A DNA stretch of 64,000 bases from Ignavibacteriota bacterium. GTDB taxonomy: Bacteria; Bacteroidota; Ignavibacteria; Ignavibacteriales; Melioribacteraceae. Below are positions 62,370 to 64,000 of the stretch, piece by piece (positions within the stretch are counted from its first letter, which is position 1; the number at the start of each line of letters is the position of its first letter). Below the pieces are notes generated by a model. It worked only from the letters and a program-made list of their open reading frames with translations. It had not been told where the DNA came from and ran no database searches. The position numbers were made by a program, and so were the translations under genes. Location: assembly GCA_002698995.1 (NCBI GenBank), contig PAAX01000019.1, positions 248,001-312,000 of the forward strand, written 5' to 3'.

Positions 62370-64000
62370 CTACTTAATTAATAACAATTTCTTTGTTGAT
62401 ACAAACCCGGTTGATGTTTGAAGTCTATAGAAATAGACGCCACTTGCTAAATTAATTGCATTAAATTCAACTTCATATCTTCCAGCAGTTTTCTGTTCAT
62501 TAACCAATGTTGCCACTTCTCTTCCGAGAACATCGTAAACTTGTAATGTTACATTCTGCATTTGAGACGTTGCATGCAACGTCTCTACTTTAGGTATAGT
62601 GTATTCTATTGTGGTTGTGGGATTAAACGGGTTTGGGTAATTCTGAGACAAATTAAACTGTAATGGTAAATTATCTTCATCCCTTTTAACACTTACAGGA
62701 ATATCAGCAAAGTTTTTGTTGTAGCTCGATATTATTTCATTAACATATTCTTTGCCAATAGTTACTGAATTATTTGATGTTGTTCCTCTGGCTAAAACCA
62801 TTGCTCCTAAAACTATTTTTGGTTTTCCTACCTCTAAATCAAATTTACCTGTTGTTACCATCATTCGTTGGTCGAATCCAACAGTATTTATCCAGCCGGT
62901 TTGGCTTTCAGGATCACCCCAATACATATATTTAAATGGGAATAAATTTGAATCAGCCCCTAACTCTGAACCATTACCAAATCCCCAAGATGAAATATGA
63001 AGAGAATCCCCCTTATGACTTTTTCCTCCAAATTGATAATACCTTAATTCAGTAGGATCATCTGGATCACCTATGCTAGGTGTTGATTTCATATATTGCA
63101 TAATAGAATTAGTAATTAAATTCAATGCTCCCGGATAAAAATCTTCTCCTAATAATTCTCCATGTTTTACATAAGCAGTATCTAACGGTAAATCTATTCC
63201 TTCATCATAATTACCATTTCCGTTAATATCATTGTAGCTATTTCCTTTCCAGTATATCGGTGGTCCTTCAAGTATTGTTACAAATGATTCAGGTGCATCT
63301 GCTCCATATTCGTCATCTTCCTCTTTATTGTATATAAATCCGCTTCTACCCTTTATGAATGACCCAACTAAATCATCATTATAATTTCCTAAATCTGTAT
63401 CCTGAGTAAATGAAAAATAGACATCCTCCAATTTATCATCTATAAGTCCTGTGTTTTCTATTTCATATCTAATAAAAATCGTATTGTTAAAAGCATCACT
63501 TGATCCGTTGCTTGATGTAAAACAAGTTACTCTTATTTCTATTCCTTGTGGGTCAACTTTAAATCTTCTCTCTTCTTTTGGAACTCCGTCATTAATTACA
63601 AACCAGAAGGTTTCATTCCCTATTAAATCGGGCTTATCTTCATCAATATCCCACTTACCATTGTTATTTTTATCAACAGGATTATAAACTCCGTCATTAT
63701 CACCATCATAAAATTTTGCACCGAGTTCAACTGCTGTTTTCCACTCTATCCAGCTTTCTCCAAAATCTTTATCGCTTTTCTTCAGTTTATAAATCTTGAG
63801 CTTTGCATCTGCAGGGTCTTCTCCAACTTTACCAGGTAGATAATCGAATATTCGTGAAGCAGTTAGGAAACCATTTGCCCAAAGAGTATCATTTGAATAA
63901 CCGCTTAAATAACTACCTCCGGCAAATAGAAAAGTAATATCATCATAGTAACCATATGCATACTCATCTGCATTCGGAAGTTTTACATCACCAATAGAAC
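62370..64000 (-). CDS. T9SS-secreted protein with C-terminal sorting domain, 5' end outside window
   Basis: The frame is open from the TAG at 62370-62372 to the right edge with no stop, so the start lies beyond base 64000 and about 542 residues are visible. A TTG at 63431 is inside the frame and is not the real start. The C-terminus is a type IX secretion sorting domain: FNLSQNYPNPFNPTTTIEYTIP, then VYDVLGREVATLVNEQKTAGRYEVEFNA and GVYFYRLQT, ending KLLLIK. Upstream parts hold Asp/Asn/Gly-rich calcium-type loops (YDGDNDGVYNPVDKNNNGKWDIDED; DINGNGNYDEGIDLP). The protein is probably exported and bound to the surface. The body has no enzyme motif I recognise. A palindrome is embedded at 62564-62585. 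Confidence 0.9.
   Translation of the reverse strand, partial: SIGDVKLPNADEYAYGYYDDITFLFAGGSYLSGYSNDTLWANGFLTASRIFDYLPGKVGEDPADAKLKIYKLKKSDKDFGESWIEWKTAVELGAKFYDGDNDGVYNPVDKNNNGKWDIDEDKPDLIGNETFWFVINDGVPKEERRFKVDPQGIEIRVTCFTSSNGSSDAFNNTIFIRYEIENTGLIDDKLEDVYFSFTQDTDLGNYNDDLVGSFIKGRSGFIYNKEEDDEYGADAPESFVTILEGPPIYWKGNSYNDINGNGNYDEGIDLPLDTAYVKHGELLGEDFYPGALNLITNSIMQYMKSTPSIGDPDDPTELRYYQFGGKSHKGDSLHISSWGFGNGSELGADSNLFPFKYMYWGDPESQTGWINTVGFDQRMMVTTGKFDLEVGKPKIVLGAMVLARGTTSNNSVTIGKEYVNEIISSYNKNFADIPVSVKRDEDNLPLQFNLSQNYPNPFNPTTTIEYTIPKVETLHATSQMQNVTLQVYDVLGREVATLVNEQKTAGRYEVEFNAINLASGVYFYRLQTSTGFVSTKKLLLIK
62564..62585. repeat. Perfect 22-base palindrome inside the T9SS protein gene
   Basis: GAGACGTTGCA (62564-62574) and TGCAACGTCTC (62575-62585) form a perfect palindrome, and on the gene's strand the sequence reads GTAGAGACG... 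so the outer GTAG of the family is kept on one side only. It codes for V-E-T-L-H-A-T-S between the TIEYTIPK and NVTLQVYDV parts of the sorting domain, a place where related proteins have a short linker. It looks like a REP element now translated in frame. Confidence 0.75.

Noticed and set aside
62370-63431. A shorter form of the T9SS protein gene starting at TTG 63431
   Set aside because: The frame is open upstream to the window edge and the upstream residues read as normal protein (for example DKNNNGKWDIDED), so the true start is beyond base 64000.
1-64000. tRNA or rRNA genes, CRISPR arrays, insertion sequences, riboswitches
   Set aside because: I looked in all gaps over about 60 bases and saw no cloverleaf-like sequence, no regularly spaced repeats, no transposase and no recognised riboswitch motif. 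By-eye search can miss diverged cases.

Overview
The window looks like chromosomal core sequence of an AT-rich member of the Ignavibacteria (FCB group). This is an inference. It rests on a C-terminal type IX secretion sorting domain of the NYPNPFNPTT kind (62370-64000), an Alternative Complex III gene cluster joined to an A2-type cytochrome oxidase, a glgA gene next to a DUF4270-like lipoprotein gene, and frequent TTG and GTG starts. No rRNA, tRNA, CRISPR array, prophage or insertion sequence was found. Genes are packed tightly into long same-strand runs, often with ATGA, GTGA or TTGA overlaps.

Layout. 1-3720: the 5' part of alr (minus), then a divergent plus-strand set of a VWA-domain protein, its AAA+ partner and a YbjQ-family protein, ending at a strong hairpin. 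3737-10977 (minus): prmC, dtd, a phosphoglycerate-mutase-like metalloenzyme, comEC, murB and a POT-type transporter. 11040-25751 (minus): one 14.7-kb respiratory cluster, read as actA, a small Tat-signal ORF, actB, actC, a fused actD-actE, actF, a membrane cytochrome c, SCO, coxA, coxC, coxD, coxB, ctaB and a multi-helix cytochrome c, ending at an intrinsic terminator. It encodes a quinol-to-oxygen electron path: ACIII takes quinol electrons, c-type cytochromes carry them, and an aa3-type A2 oxidase reduces oxygen, with SCO and CtaB maturing its copper and heme centres.

25971-35237 (minus): glgA, a HAD phosphatase, a DUF4270-like lipoprotein, an outer-membrane beta-barrel protein, a TPR protein, glyA, tatC, a polyprenyl diphosphate synthase and a MORN-repeat protein. 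tatC lies close to actB, whose product carries a Tat signal, and the prenyl synthase would supply quinone or undecaprenyl side chains. 35345-43026: hutI, an acyl-CoA dehydrogenase, an exported protein of unknown function, an orphan NtrC-type regulator, a HIT protein and an M16 peptidase. 43177-48455 (minus): gcdH, guaB, a glycosyltransferase and purD. 48593-54341 (minus): purC, a DUF971 gene, pgsA, pgpA, cinA, thpR, recA and recX.

54480-57089 (plus): a second POT transporter, a small membrane protein, a perfect inverted repeat and a YefM/YoeB toxin-antitoxin pair with a likely operator. 57099-61795 (minus): proline dehydrogenase, tsaD, mltG and an Ig-like envelope protein. 61796-62369 is a gene-free stretch crowded with REP-like palindromes. 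The last gene is a type IX-secreted protein that runs off the right edge, and one REP-like palindrome is embedded in its coding sequence.

I found no clearly new multi-gene system. The least ordinary items are the act-cox cluster (fused ActD-ActE, an ActB that keeps an N-terminal Fe-S cysteine set, and a tiny Tat-signal ORF between actA and actB) and the REP-like palindrome translated as part of a secreted protein.
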